Notes under the pieces: generated by a model
What the model saw: only the letters and a program-made list of their open reading frames with translations
Told to the model about the DNA's origin: nothing
Database searches by the model: none
Shown here: positions 32,259 through 42,489 of the stretch, in pieces
Layout: every line of letters starts with the position of its first letter
Position numbering within the stretch: position 1 is the first letter of the stretch
Made by a program: the position numbers and the translations under genes
From: Xenoacremonium recifei
Lineage: Eukaryota; Ascomycota; Sordariomycetes; Hypocreales; Nectriaceae
Assembly: GCA_012184525.1 (NCBI GenBank)
Contig: WOFQ01000010.1
Span: 806,001 to 870,000 of the forward strand
Reading direction: 5' to 3'
Length of the DNA: 64,000 nucleotides

Positions 32259-35200
32259 TCACTCTAACTCCTCCGTCGGACTCCTTCCCCTAGCCATATG
32301 CCCCTTTCCCACAATCTTCTCCGCCCAGTTCCATCCCGCCGCCAGAGGACTCGAACTCCGCTGCGTCTCCTTGCCCTTCTCCTCATGCGGCACCGGTCTT
32401 TCCGGCGGCGGTAGCTCGCCTCCAAAGTCGAGGTCGCTGTCACATTCGCTGTCCGCCCAGTCTCGTTCGCTCCACGTCACCGAGTCCATCCTATCGGTCC
32501 GCGGTGACGATCGTGCGGTGTTGGCTGAGAGGTCGCTGTCCCGCGACTTGGGCGGGGGAAGCTCCGACAAAGAATCCTCAGCTTCGCGATCCTCACTCTC
32601 GGTGCGCGTCGCAGGCGTGCCCTCGTCTGCGAGGTTCTCCTGGCTGCTCTTCGTCTCGCCGCCGTGCTCATCGGGGGCCTGGTTCATATCCTTGGCCTGC
32701 TCGGTAGAGGTCTCGTCCTCATCACGGGTGCGTGCAGACGTTGAGTCGCTGAAGTGCGAGTCTACCATGTGCTTGACGACCGGCCAACCGAACGCATTGG
32801 CAAACATTCGCCGGACGAAGATGTTGTTGTGCGCATCTGGCTCGACCTTTACAAGCACCTTTCTCCAAGATAGATCGCGGTGGTAAGCTCTGGCAATCTT
32901 CTCCTCGACTCGCATGTTGGAAGTGTCGACGATCTCATTAGGACCTCTGTCCGGGTGGGTGTTTGCCGGGTCGTCGTAGTCCTTCGTCGATATAGATGAG
33001 TCTTGGTGATCCGGTGGCGCGAGATAAGGCGACGAACTACCACTGTTCATTGAAGCTTGTGAGTTAGAATTCGTTCTGCTAAACGTCTTCTTCCTAATCA
33101 CAGCCGGGCGCTTTTTCGTGGGCGGCGCAGGTATGTCTGATGGGTGGTAGACCCGGTCATGGAAGATGGCTCGTGGCCGTTTCGAAGGGTCAAGGAGGTA
33201 TTCGAGCTCCGCCACTTTGGGATTTAAAAGATCACCGGCTGATTCAAAGAACGTCGTCTTTGGAGGCGCCGTCATGCCGTAGTCGTCTTCTCCAAACTCA
33301 TGTCCCGTAGTCACCTTGGATTGGCGTGGTGTGGGAACTTCCGAAGTCGAAGGCGTCGAAGAACTCGTCGACATCTCGTCAAAGTTGAGGGTCTGACTTC
33401 GTTGAAAGATCTTCTTCTGTTTGTTGGAGACTGGAGCAACCTTGGGTGGCTCATTACTCTTAAACAAGTTGAAGAATCCAGATAGGGGACCGCTAGTTGA
33501 CCCAACTGAGCCAGCAGAGGGCATGTCCTCGCTATACGGTGTAGGTATCGACCGGAGACTCGCTCTGTCGTCATCAATCATTGCTGTGCTAGATGGTTGT
33601 GGAACTTCGAGCATGTGATCGCGAGAAGTAACCTCATTTTCGAGTTGGCGCTCCTCGGGGACCAGTTGCTTCTGGCTTCGAGATGCCATATTCGTGCCCG
33701 TCAACTCGGCCCAACCAAACCCAACCACCGTCTCGACTAGTCCGGCATCTCTTCGAGCCTTCTCAACTCGGCCAAGTCCTTGCCAGTCGAGGAACAGTAG
33801 ACAACTCGTCCGCAAGGGAACGATACCGTCGTTGACCACATTCGAGTACACCGTTCGGTTACGGAACTTCTTCAACGCCGTATGCGCAGGTCCAGTAGGC
33901 AATATCCTCAGAAGGGGCTTGGATTCGGGCTGAGACTCGCCGTAGACCTTTTTATGGGCCGTCTCTCCCAAGTTTCCCACGATGGCGCCCCATCCACTTC
34001 TCGCAATCGTCGGCGCTCTCCATGTCAATCCCAAATCTTGACCGGTTCTCCCGACGAGCCCGAAGTCGAGCGCAAACTTGACGTATAGAGGGTTCTCGTT
34101 GCTCAATCCTAGAAAAGGGGAGGCCATAGCTATGAAGTTAATAGGTTTGATGAGGTCGAAAAATTGAGGTGAGTGTTTCTGGATGTATGCCACCGCGTAC
34201 ATTTGCACCGGCCCGCCGAGAGAATGCGCGATGAAGCTGATGCTGGTAATCTTGTAAGGCCGTTTCTGAGAGTCGAGGTGATCTTGGTGCTGGTCTGAGA
34301 GAATGGTACTGTGCTTGTGCGCTGGCTTGAAGTCGGCCTCGTCCTTATCGTTCCCCTTGACGGCATGGGCGACTGATTCGGCAGCCCCTTTTATTGATGG
34401 GAGGAAGGGCTGGTCTGGGTATGTCATGGACAGCACGTATCTAGCGAGTCGTTTGCCCAGGTACTTGATGCCCCTCTCGGTCTTGGTGGCGTTCCCCGAA
34501 TACCCCCTGACAATAACCTCCTCGTCGTTATCATCGTCGTCATCATCGCTGTCTGATTCGTTTTCTCGAGCCAAGCTCTCTTGGCCTTCGGCATCTGTTG
34601 TTGAATCACTTCTTCGTCCTCTTTCTGCTCTTTCTCTCTCTCTCCTAGCCTTGGCATCCTTCTTCGCCTTTCGCACTGCTGTATCGATGCTCTCCTTCAT
34701 GTACAACATGTCCGCACCGAGATTGCTGTGCAGCCCATGAGTGAGAACCACGAGATGGATCTTCTTCTGCTTCCGAGGCTTCTCGTCTTCATGTTTCGTT
34801 TCAGGGTCGCCAGTCTTGACCACACTTTCGACAGGTTTATCTGCCCCAAGCTTGCCCTTGGCTCGCACATCTCCGGCATCGTCCCATCCTGGTAGCCGAG
34901 GCGTATTCCACAGCGTCGCCGTGTCCTCCACCTTGATATGGATGGCGCGTGAGAAGACACCCCGCGGCTGCGCAGCATGGTGGCCGTCCTTGGCGCCCAC
35001 GCTCTGCTGGTGATCGCTGACCTTGCCGGGCTGCGAGACCTGAGCTTGGCCGCCGATGACGGGGCTCACGTGGCTCAGGTTCAGCGACTTCTGGTCACGC
35101 GCCACCACGACTTCGTAACCCACGGCCGCCGAAGTTGAGAATATGACCTGCGATGAGACCTCGATCACCCAGCTCGCGCTCTCGTCATCGTGTTCAGGGC

Positions 35201-35558
35201 CCTTGCCGAAGCCTCCATGGCGCCCCAGCCCGGCCGTCTGGCGGATGTCGTCGGGCACAACAAGCTCGCATTCCCAGGCACCACCGGCCTTGAGCATAGG
35301 CTCGAATTCGGGCACGCCATATCGCCGGGGGTTCTCGAATTTCTCGTTGGGATCGTAGGATGCGGGATACGCCGCCACGCAGAGGGTGTACGGGCCGTGG
35401 ACAAAGGCAGCGCGCAGGGCGATCGCGGAGGTATTGCGGATGCGCAGGTAGAGCTTCTCGGGCGAGGGCAGGATGCGGTCCTGCGACGGCGTGTATGTGA
35501 CGGTATATCGCACGACCTCGCCGATCTTGAGGCTCCCGATCTGGTGCAGGAGAAGCAT
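32259..35558 (-). CDS. ROG1/DUF676-type serine esterase (putative lipase)
   Basis: 1099 residues in a single exon. The first about 200 residues form a beta-rich lead domain opening MLLLHQIGSLKIGEVVRYTVTY, as in fungal Rog1-like lipases. The DUF676 alpha/beta-hydrolase domain begins at IHLVVLTHGLHSN (about residue 270, oxyanion-side HG motif). A long acidic insert follows (SDSDDDDDDNDEE near 340). The nucleophile elbow is AHSLGG near residue 446; Ser is the likely nucleophile. Conserved blocks INFIAMASPFLGLSNE and YSNVVNDGIVPLRTS follow, the latter carrying the likely acid Asp. A His downstream (VYHPSD or similar) would complete the triad, but I cannot fix it. The remaining half is Ser/Pro/Asp-rich and probably disordered. 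Yeast Rog1 hydrolyses monoacylglycerol. A full CRE palindrome lies 60 bases upstream of the start. Confidence 0.9.
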   Translation of the reverse strand: MLLLHQIGSLKIGEVVRYTVTYTPSQDRILPSPEKLYLRIRNTSAIALRAAFVHGPYTLCVAAYPASYDPNEKFENPRRYGVPEFEPMLKAGGAWECELVVPDDIRQTAGLGRHGGFGKGPEHDDESASWVIEVSSQVIFSTSAAVGYEVVVARDQKSLNLSHVSPVIGGQAQVSQPGKVSDHQQSVGAKDGHHAAQPRGVFSRAIHIKVEDTATLWNTPRLPGWDDAGDVRAKGKLGADKPVESVVKTGDPETKHEDEKPRKQKKIHLVVLTHGLHSNLGADMLYMKESIDTAVRKAKKDAKARRERERAERGRRSDSTTDAEGQESLARENESDSDDDDDDNDEEVIVRGYSGNATKTERGIKYLGKRLARYVLSMTYPDQPFLPSIKGAAESVAHAVKGNDKDEADFKPAHKHSTILSDQHQDHLDSQKRPYKITSISFIAHSLGGPVQMYAVAYIQKHSPQFFDLIKPINFIAMASPFLGLSNENPLYVKFALDFGLVGRTGQDLGLTWRAPTIARSGWGAIVGNLGETAHKKVYGESQPESKPLLRILPTGPAHTALKKFRNRTVYSNVVNDGIVPLRTSCLLFLDWQGLGRVEKARRDAGLVETVVGFGWAELTGTNMASRSQKQLVPEERQLENEVTSRDHMLEVPQPSSTAMIDDDRASLRSIPTPYSEDMPSAGSVGSTSGPLSGFFNLFKSNEPPKVAPVSNKQKKIFQRSQTLNFDEMSTSSSTPSTSEVPTPRQSKVTTGHEFGEDDYGMTAPPKTTFFESAGDLLNPKVAELEYLLDPSKRPRAIFHDRVYHPSDIPAPPTKKRPAVIRKKTFSRTNSNSQASMNSGSSSPYLAPPDHQDSSISTKDYDDPANTHPDRGPNEIVDTSNMRVEEKIARAYHRDLSWRKVLVKVEPDAHNNIFVRRMFANAFGWPVVKHMVDSHFSDSTSARTRDEDETSTEQAKDMNQAPDEHGGETKSSQENLADEGTPATRTESEDREAEDSLSELPPPKSRDSDLSANTARSSPRTDRMDSVTWSERDWADSECDSDLDFGGELPPPERPVPHEEKGKETQRSSSPLAAGWNWAEKIVGKGHMARGRSPTEELE

Positions 35559-36668
35559 CTCGGCTGCGAGGACGCTGGAGCGCAGCGCAGCGCACGAAAG
35601 CAGAGTTGGGACTGTCCTGACGTCACCGTATCATCTGTCGCGTCCTTTTGTCTTTGTCTCGGTGGTTGTCGACAGACCGTTCAACTTAAACAGCGGCGTG
35701 GCGTCAGGGCGACTCGTTGCTTGAGGGAGAAGAAAAAAGTATGTCTCGAATAAAGACTGCAGTTGCATCAGCGGCAGGGCGGGAAATCCCAAAAGCCAAA
35801 AGACCCGACCCGTGGCATCCGCGGGGAAGGAAGTACCTTACGGTAGCTGCACTGCACGCCGGAAAACGTGTCGGGTTTCCTTTGTTTGCTGAGCCAAAGC
35901 ATGTACAATGACGGAGTTCGAGGCCCCCTCCAACACCCGGAGGTCTTGGAGGCAGTGCCAGCGGGACCCAATCACGGCCTTCAGCGGACATACCTGTCCG
36001 TAATCTCGCTCTCGGGATCGCCCTGGCGTCCTTCCAAATGGAATTCCGTCTGTCGTTGGTCCCGGCAAGACGGGCCCCTGAGAAGGCCGGCCAGCGAGGT
36101 CCCGGCCTCCGTTAGCGGGCGGGCACGCGACCCCCGCTGTATTTTAGGGGCTCAACAGGGCTCAACGTCACACGACAGGGGTTCTTCCGTGGATTCCATT
36201 CGTACTCGCTATCAATCTCTACGGGATCCCATCCATTGCTCACCTCAGCCCACCTCATCTCATTCTCATATCATCATTCCTTTTGTAGAAGATTTGCATG
36301 CGAGATACGATTCATTGAACAGTTCTTGAACTAAAGAACGAGAAAGAAGAAAACCCAGTAATGCAAATAACAAACCCCAAGCAAGAACCCATTCAAACAA
36401 AACCAACCCTAACCAAAACGTATGGTAGGTATCTGCAGCTGTCCATCATGATAAGTAGGCCTGCGCGGCACTCGAGCGGCTGCGCACACAGGCGTGTCTC
36501 TATTTTACAGGTGATCCATCAATATCGTCCATGTCCCGTAGTTCCAATCCCAGAGTCCCATATCCGATCCCTTTCCCTTTTACCCAACACTCGCGTGTAC
36601 ATCGTATGAAGTAAATCCTTCATGTGAAATCCGTTCATATAAAAAAATTGTCGTAAAATCGTGAGAGA
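35559..36668. other. ROG1-like promoter and RBR ligase 3' region
   Basis: About 1.1 kb between two minus-strand genes. The left end carries a TGACGTCA site. The right end (about 36300-36660) is AT-rich and fits the 3' untranslated region of the RBR gene. No gene is seen. Confidence 0.5.
35618..35625. promoter_or_regulatory. CRE palindrome TGACGTCA upstream of ROG1-like gene
   Basis: A perfect 8-base CRE/ATF site lies 60 bases upstream of the lipase start codon. Such sites are bound by bZIP factors of the Atf1/CREB class acting in stress and development. Function is inferred from motif and position. Confidence 0.5.
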
Positions 36669-39328
36669 TCAAGCAGAAACCATAGGCATGACGGCTGCGG
36701 CGAGCTCGCCTTCCGGGTCTCCCGGCTCGACGTACTTCCTCCACACGTCGACCCGTCCCATGCCGACTCCGCGCCCGCTCAGGCCGGCCAACGTCGATGA
36801 CTTCGGCGTTGATGAAGATGACGTCGGGGACTGGCTGTGGTGTCGCCGATGGTGTCGCCTTCCACGAGAACTTCGGCTCTTGTACGAGTTGTCGTCCTCG
36901 TACTCAAGCTGTTCTCGTTCCACAGCCACCGGCACGGGCCCTCTCATGCCACCATACATCATGTCTCCCATGGGAGGCGGGGGAAGACCAGCTCGTGGAG
37001 GCATTCCCATCGGCGGAGGTCTCATGGGTGGTGCGTGAGGCGGGCTGAGAGCCGGCGGCGGAGGGGGATCCATGCCCATGCCCGGCATCGAGCCTGGCGC
37101 TTGACGATTCTCCGAGAAGCGATCAGCTAGACGCCTCTCCAATGATCCTCCTTGGCGTCCTCTGGCTTTGTTGACGCCAACAACATATTTGACTCCCGGA
37201 GTCGGTCTGTCCATGCCGGGGGGAGGGCCAGCTGGGGGCGGCGGCGGCCCGTTGCGACCTCTGTGCTGATAGTGTTCATTCATAAAATGTCCAGCCGTGT
37301 TTCCCACTGCAATTTCGTCTCTAATGCCGCTGATATCTTCGTAGCGACCAAATTCGGTGTGTTGCATTCTGCGTGCCATGTCCTCGTCTCGCTGTTCTTG
37401 AAGACGGCGGATGTGCGCCTCTTCCTCGTAGTTTCGGGGCCGGGGCCGCGGACCAGTACGAACAGGAGACGGCGGATCATCAACATAGATATCTCGGACG
37501 CTCCTACCTCGTGTTGTGGGCATCGGGATATTCATATCTAGTCGGTCATCTCTAACGTCATAGTTGAACCACGGACAACCGCAGTTCTTCCACTTAAGTC
37601 CACATATCATGCAGAATTCCGCGCCGCATCGACTATGTATGGTCAGCATTGAAAGAAGAGTTTGCCAAGGAACCTCCTTACCAAGTCATATGGTTGCAGC
37701 CTTCCTTGAGCTCAACCATAGCTTTGCATTTGTAGCACCTCTTCCACCCCTCCGCTTGGGCTTGTCGGAGGAACCTGTCCGTCTCTTCATCGTGCGGACA
37801 GTCCCTAGCGCCGTGCCACTTGCCATTGCAAGAAACACAGACCTTGGTAGTGCAATGATCGCAACGAGCTATCTTACGGCCAGTCACCCGATCGCGTGAG
37901 ATGTTGCTCGGCCTAATCCACTCGCCACAACGTCGCGAAGGACAGTATATACGATTATGCGTGGAATACTCGGCAAATTTGCGATTCCATTGTCTCTTGA
38001 ACGAAACGTCAAACAGTTTATCCACATGGCGCAGAGGGATATGATCCGAGGTGCAACACTTCGGGGGCATCTCTTGCGGATCAGTGATGGACAGCTTGAA
38101 TTGGCGTTTCAAGCAAGAATTGCAACGACGGTGGCCGCACTTCAATTTGGCACATTTATTCGCGGGCACTTCTTCCATACAGACCAGGCACTTATAACTG
38201 GAACGTGTCAGACCTGAACCCAGGGGCTGCATTTGGGGCAGGGTAGGGCAGGACAGGACAGGGCAGCTTACTACTTCGTATGACGGTCGGGAGAACCTAC
38301 GCGCGACGAGGAACCCCCAAAAATACTTCCCAGAATACTAGGTGGGCGTCGCGATGAGGATCGAGAGTGCCGTCGTCGGCCACGGCTCTCCTGTATAATC
38401 TCTTTCTCATAAATCTTTTGGACTCTGACATATCGTTAGATCCAGCCTGGGTGGGCTTGCGCACTCGCGAAACTAACCTTCGAGAGGCCACTGGCGGCCG
38501 AGAATCTTCGATGATGCTGGAGATTCTCAGGCCATTCTTGGGTGGATCGCTGATTTCCCGTCTGAGGACAGGTCGACGCACGGGAGAGCGACGCTCTGGG
38601 GAAGAGTGTCGGTAGCGGACCTCAACCTCCTCCTCCTCGTCGTCTTCAGATGACGGGCTCGGCGCCCTGTGCTTTTGATGTCGACGGCGACTGCTCGACG
38701 ACCCCGTACGCCCACCGCTACTGGAGTGGCGTTGCCGCCGTTCCTCTCGTTCATGGCGTCTCAACTCCTTCGCATTCATTTCCTCCACAACTTCAATCTC
38801 GTCTTCGTCACTGTCTTCATCCTCCTCCTCGTCGTCGGGATCCTGAATGGGTACGGGTGGTGGCACCGGAGGATGGCGGTGTGGAGGCCGTTGGTACTCC
38901 GGACTGCGGGCTCTCAGCCGTGACTTGCGCCAACCTGGGCCGCCTGGCACCGGAACTACATCGTCATCGTCTTCGTCTTCGTCGCTTTCGTCACTGTCGG
39001 TGTTTTCGTACTGCACGATGATCTGCGAGGGTCTTCTATATGCATCGGCAGACGATCGAGTTGGGCGCGGGGGCGGAGGCATCGTGGACTGGGATGCATC
39101 CAGGTTCCTGCTGCTTCTTCCTCTTCCAGCTCCTCCTCGGAGGGAGCCCCCAGGAGCAGGAGGTCTCTCGACGGGCCTTTGTACCTCTTCGATACGTGTT
39201 CGACGGGGCGCTGCAGAGGATGCGACGTCATGCGCAGCGTACCAATCGCGAGCGTCGGCGTGATGGGTTCTGCGGCGTGCCGAGCGGGCTTCTACGTCGT
39301 CGACGTCTCGATCAGCACCAAGCCTCAT
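36669..39328 (-). CDS. RBR (RING-IBR-RING) E3 ubiquitin ligase
   Basis: 827 residues in four exons: 39328-38478, 38424-38301, 38226-37682 and 37632-36669. Residues 1-325 are disordered: Arg-, Pro- and Asp/Glu-rich runs with acidic patches (SDEDEDDDD, EEEDEDSDED). RING1 starts at YKCLVCMEEVP (Cys338) with CGHRRCNSC, an IBR follows (YCPSRRCGEWIRPS ... CDHCTTKVCVSC), and RING2 reads CYKCKAMVELKEGCNHMTCRCGAEFCMICG. The last intron splits the codon after HMT and splicing restores HMTCRCG, supporting the model. In Ariadne/HHARI-type ligases the Cys of GCNHM carries ubiquitin as a thioester; here it is Cys502. The C-terminal 300 residues are Pro/Gly/Arg-rich with poly-Pro stretches. It should ubiquitinate proteins by the RING-HECT hybrid mechanism; the target is unknown. 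The frame is open upstream to about 39505 without ATG. Confidence 0.9.
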
Positions 39329-42300
39329 GTTGAGCCAGCCCCAGCGGCCGGCGTTGGGCTTCGACACCTCCAGGGCCGCGGCGGCGCCCAGAGCGAGGCT
39401 AGCGGGCGGGTGCGCCTGGCAAAAGAATGGTTGAGAAGCGCTTGCGTTGTGCACTTGCGTTCGAGACGCTGCGGGCTGTAAAGTGATCACAGGCGGGCGA
39501 ACCACTCAGCTCCGTCCACGCTGCGCAACCGAAGGCTCCCCCTGAAGATGATTGGAGATGGACGGTCGATCATGCATGGCAGCGCAGCCGCAGCGTTACG
39601 TTGGGCGAGCACCAGAGCCAGAGGGACTTTGTTCGCCCTGCGGGTTGGGCAGCAGGACGCGAGGGACCTGTCGTTTTCTGCGGCGGGCGAGTGTGTGTGT
39701 CTGAAGGATGGATGGGATGGAAGAAGGAGGAAGTTGACGGGACTCAGGTCGAGAGGAGACACAGCAATGTCCCAGCAAGGGTCAGGGCGCAGAACGGAAA
39801 CCTTGAAGCTCAGGTCCTGGGCGCACTTTCCCGTCAGTCTCATACAGTGCCGCCAGGCGGTCACCCCATTGGGCAGGGGCCGATCAATGAGAGCTCCAAC
39901 AGTTCAGCAGCTCAACAGCGCACCTCAGCACAGCCTGGCACAATGGAAGTCGTGGAGCGCTGACAGCTCAGAGATGCCCGATTCTGCTTCCGTCTCCGCG
40001 ATCGCGACAAGGCATATCCGCGCTCGTCTGGGCCTGAATCATACGAGAGGGAGCGATGCCCGGCAGACTTTTTTATGCGCGGTTGCTGTCTGGGCTGCCA
40101 CACCTCGGCGCGATCGTCGCGCGGGAAAGCTTCACGGGAGGGCGCTAAAAGACGGCGCGGGAGTGGGAAGTCGGTGAGGTGTGTGTGGGCGCTGGGCTAT
40201 CACGTGGAGGAGCACGCTGAATGCTGGATGCTGGATGCTGGCTTGCTGCCCCTGTCGATGTGATGTGCCGGATTCACTCAGACAGCGTCGTATCTGGTGA
40301 TTGACTTGGGACGATTCTGTGTGCGAACGAGTCAGGCGTGCCGTACAGCCCCTGGTGGTGGTTGTGATATGTGTGATTGTGGGAGGATGCACACACACAG
40401 CGCGTGGAGTGTCTTGACACCGTGCTGTGCTGCACATACAGTACGAGTCTCGACGTTTTGACTCTGCCTCCGTGGGGTCCCGGCCGGAGTCGGTGATGCC
40501 ATCGTGCCTCTTTATCGAGCATGACGCCCAGCTTGGCGGAGAATGTAGGAGACGAAGATCCAGGCAAGCACTCAAGCATCGTGCCGACTATGACGCAGTC
40601 CTGCATGACTGATTGATTCCTCCAGGTGAGACTTGCATGGACCCTTCTTTCTGTGTCCATCACGTACGTCGTCAGGCCCGCTGTCTCACAGGCACCAATC
40701 ACTGCGTCGATTCACTGGGGCGTTACAGGCCCTCACCCGCTCTTACTCTTACAGAGACTCACGGCATTGTTACTCGACTTTCATCGTGGGGGTTTTCGCC
40801 TCTCCGGTCCAGCTTCCCCAAAGGTGCTGGTCCCTGTCCTGTCCTTTGCACCAAAATCTGGAGGGGATGATCCGGCCCCGGACCAGTGGAGCTTCCAGCG
40901 CTTTCGTCCACTGGCGTCTGTCGGCCGAGAATAACGGCTGCTGGCCTTTGACTGGCTGGCTGGCTGGGCCGGCCGGGCGGGTCTCCTCGGTCCGGTCCGG
41001 CTTTTGACACCGGCGCCCCCTTCAGTAGTGCTCCGTAAGTACGGTACGGGATGCTCCGGACCCTTTCTGAGACTCTTCATTCCTGAACAATGAAGAGGGA
41101 GAGCTGCTGGGCTTAGCGCCGAGACACGACTTCTGTGAACCCCGTCCGAGTCTCAAACTGCCCCCGTCATTTCCTTTGCAGGCAATACAACCAGGCTCTG
41201 CAGCACCAATAAGTGAGCTGCACTGACGACGCCTCCATGCCGTGCCTTTTTCGTGATGCCCACCCATCTGCGGCCTTTTGAAAGCGCTTTCGCCTCCCTG
41301 GCGACTGCATTGCCTCTGATCGTCTCGAGGAACGCTGGTTTATCTGTTGAGCGACATACCGTTCACCCGGATTACGTGCACACAACTCGCGTCGCCCTTG
41401 TTCCTGGTTGCTGGCTTTCAACGCTCCGGAATTACCCAACCTCGGCCATCCCCGTCTTACGGCATATGCTGCACGTATCTCACGGCAGACCATGGCCGCA
41501 ACTTGTCTAATGCTAGGACAATTCGTCACCCTCATACCATTATCGACGCGCAGAAGAACAATGTTACTTATTGTGACATGGCATATGAAGATAGAAAAGT
41601 GTTGAAGTTGGTTATCCTGGTATCTTTGTGCACTTCCTACGTGACCTTCATTTGTCAGAACCACGGCTGCCCGACATCCTTCCGTTGGGTTGCCTTATTG
41701 CGCCGCCCAAATCCGCACAAGATACGGAGTACACACCTGTAGCCAAACTCCGGGACTGTTTCTAATCTCCACTAATTTTTTTTTACCCTGCCCATATGTC
41801 TGTGTGGTGCCCTTCACCTCAGCTGATGCAGGTCCCAAGGTTCCAGCCTGCCTCGACCTGAGCCATCCAGATTTACCGATGGGCCTCGGAATGAAGCACA
41901 TAGTGCCAGAGAACATCAGATCATTCCTTGCTTTAGCCCTTTGAAACCATTAGAGTATTCCTCATGTCGGGTGGTTGGGTTGGTGTGGATGGGAGTGTTC
42001 GGCTTGGCGGGCCGCAATGCCGCGCTCGGCCATCCACTACTCCAACCAGCGACCCTCCGAAGCCGCCCTAGCGGTTATAGTGGTTGCCTAGCCCCGGACG
42101 TTCCTGTACCCCAGATGACTTCTGACAAAACATCCCTTGTATTTTGAGGGTCGTCTCTGGGGAACCAGCTGTTGACCTGGCTCATACCCCCTTGTTGTAG
42201 CCCCCTAAATGACCCATGGGTAGTATTGGGTTGACACCCAACAAGTCATTTGGGGAACCAAAGAGAATGCCTCCTTGGACGAGTTTGGCGAATAATTTCC

Positions 42301-42489
42301 GCTCAACCATGGTCTCTCGGAGGATGCGCTCAGGAGCAAAAGGTCATTGGCGGCGCCCGGCGAGAAAATGATGTCAGGTTAAAGATGATCGAGGAATGAC
42401 GGGGTAAACGTGATTGCAATCTCATTACAACCTCATTACAACGGCTTTTGGTCGTAAGCCCTGGGAGATCCCAAGTTGTTGCTCGTTCG
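39329..42489. other. gene-free stretch, RBR promoter side to Zn2Cys6 3' end
   Basis: About 3.2 kb with no supportable gene. The longest open frame (39548-40177, plus) has no domain or coding character and overlaps the probable RBR promoter. It holds an ATGCTGG tandem repeat and a TACGGAGTA motif at 41723-41731. Confidence 0.55.
40221..40241 (+). repeat. ATGCTGG heptanucleotide repeat, three units
   Basis: Three perfect adjacent ATGCTGG units lie in gene-free DNA upstream of the RBR gene. Confidence 0.9.

Noticed and set aside
39548..40177. 209-codon plus-strand open frame upstream of the RBR gene
   Set aside because: Arg/Ser-rich chance frame in the probable promoter of a minus-strand gene; no recognisable motif.
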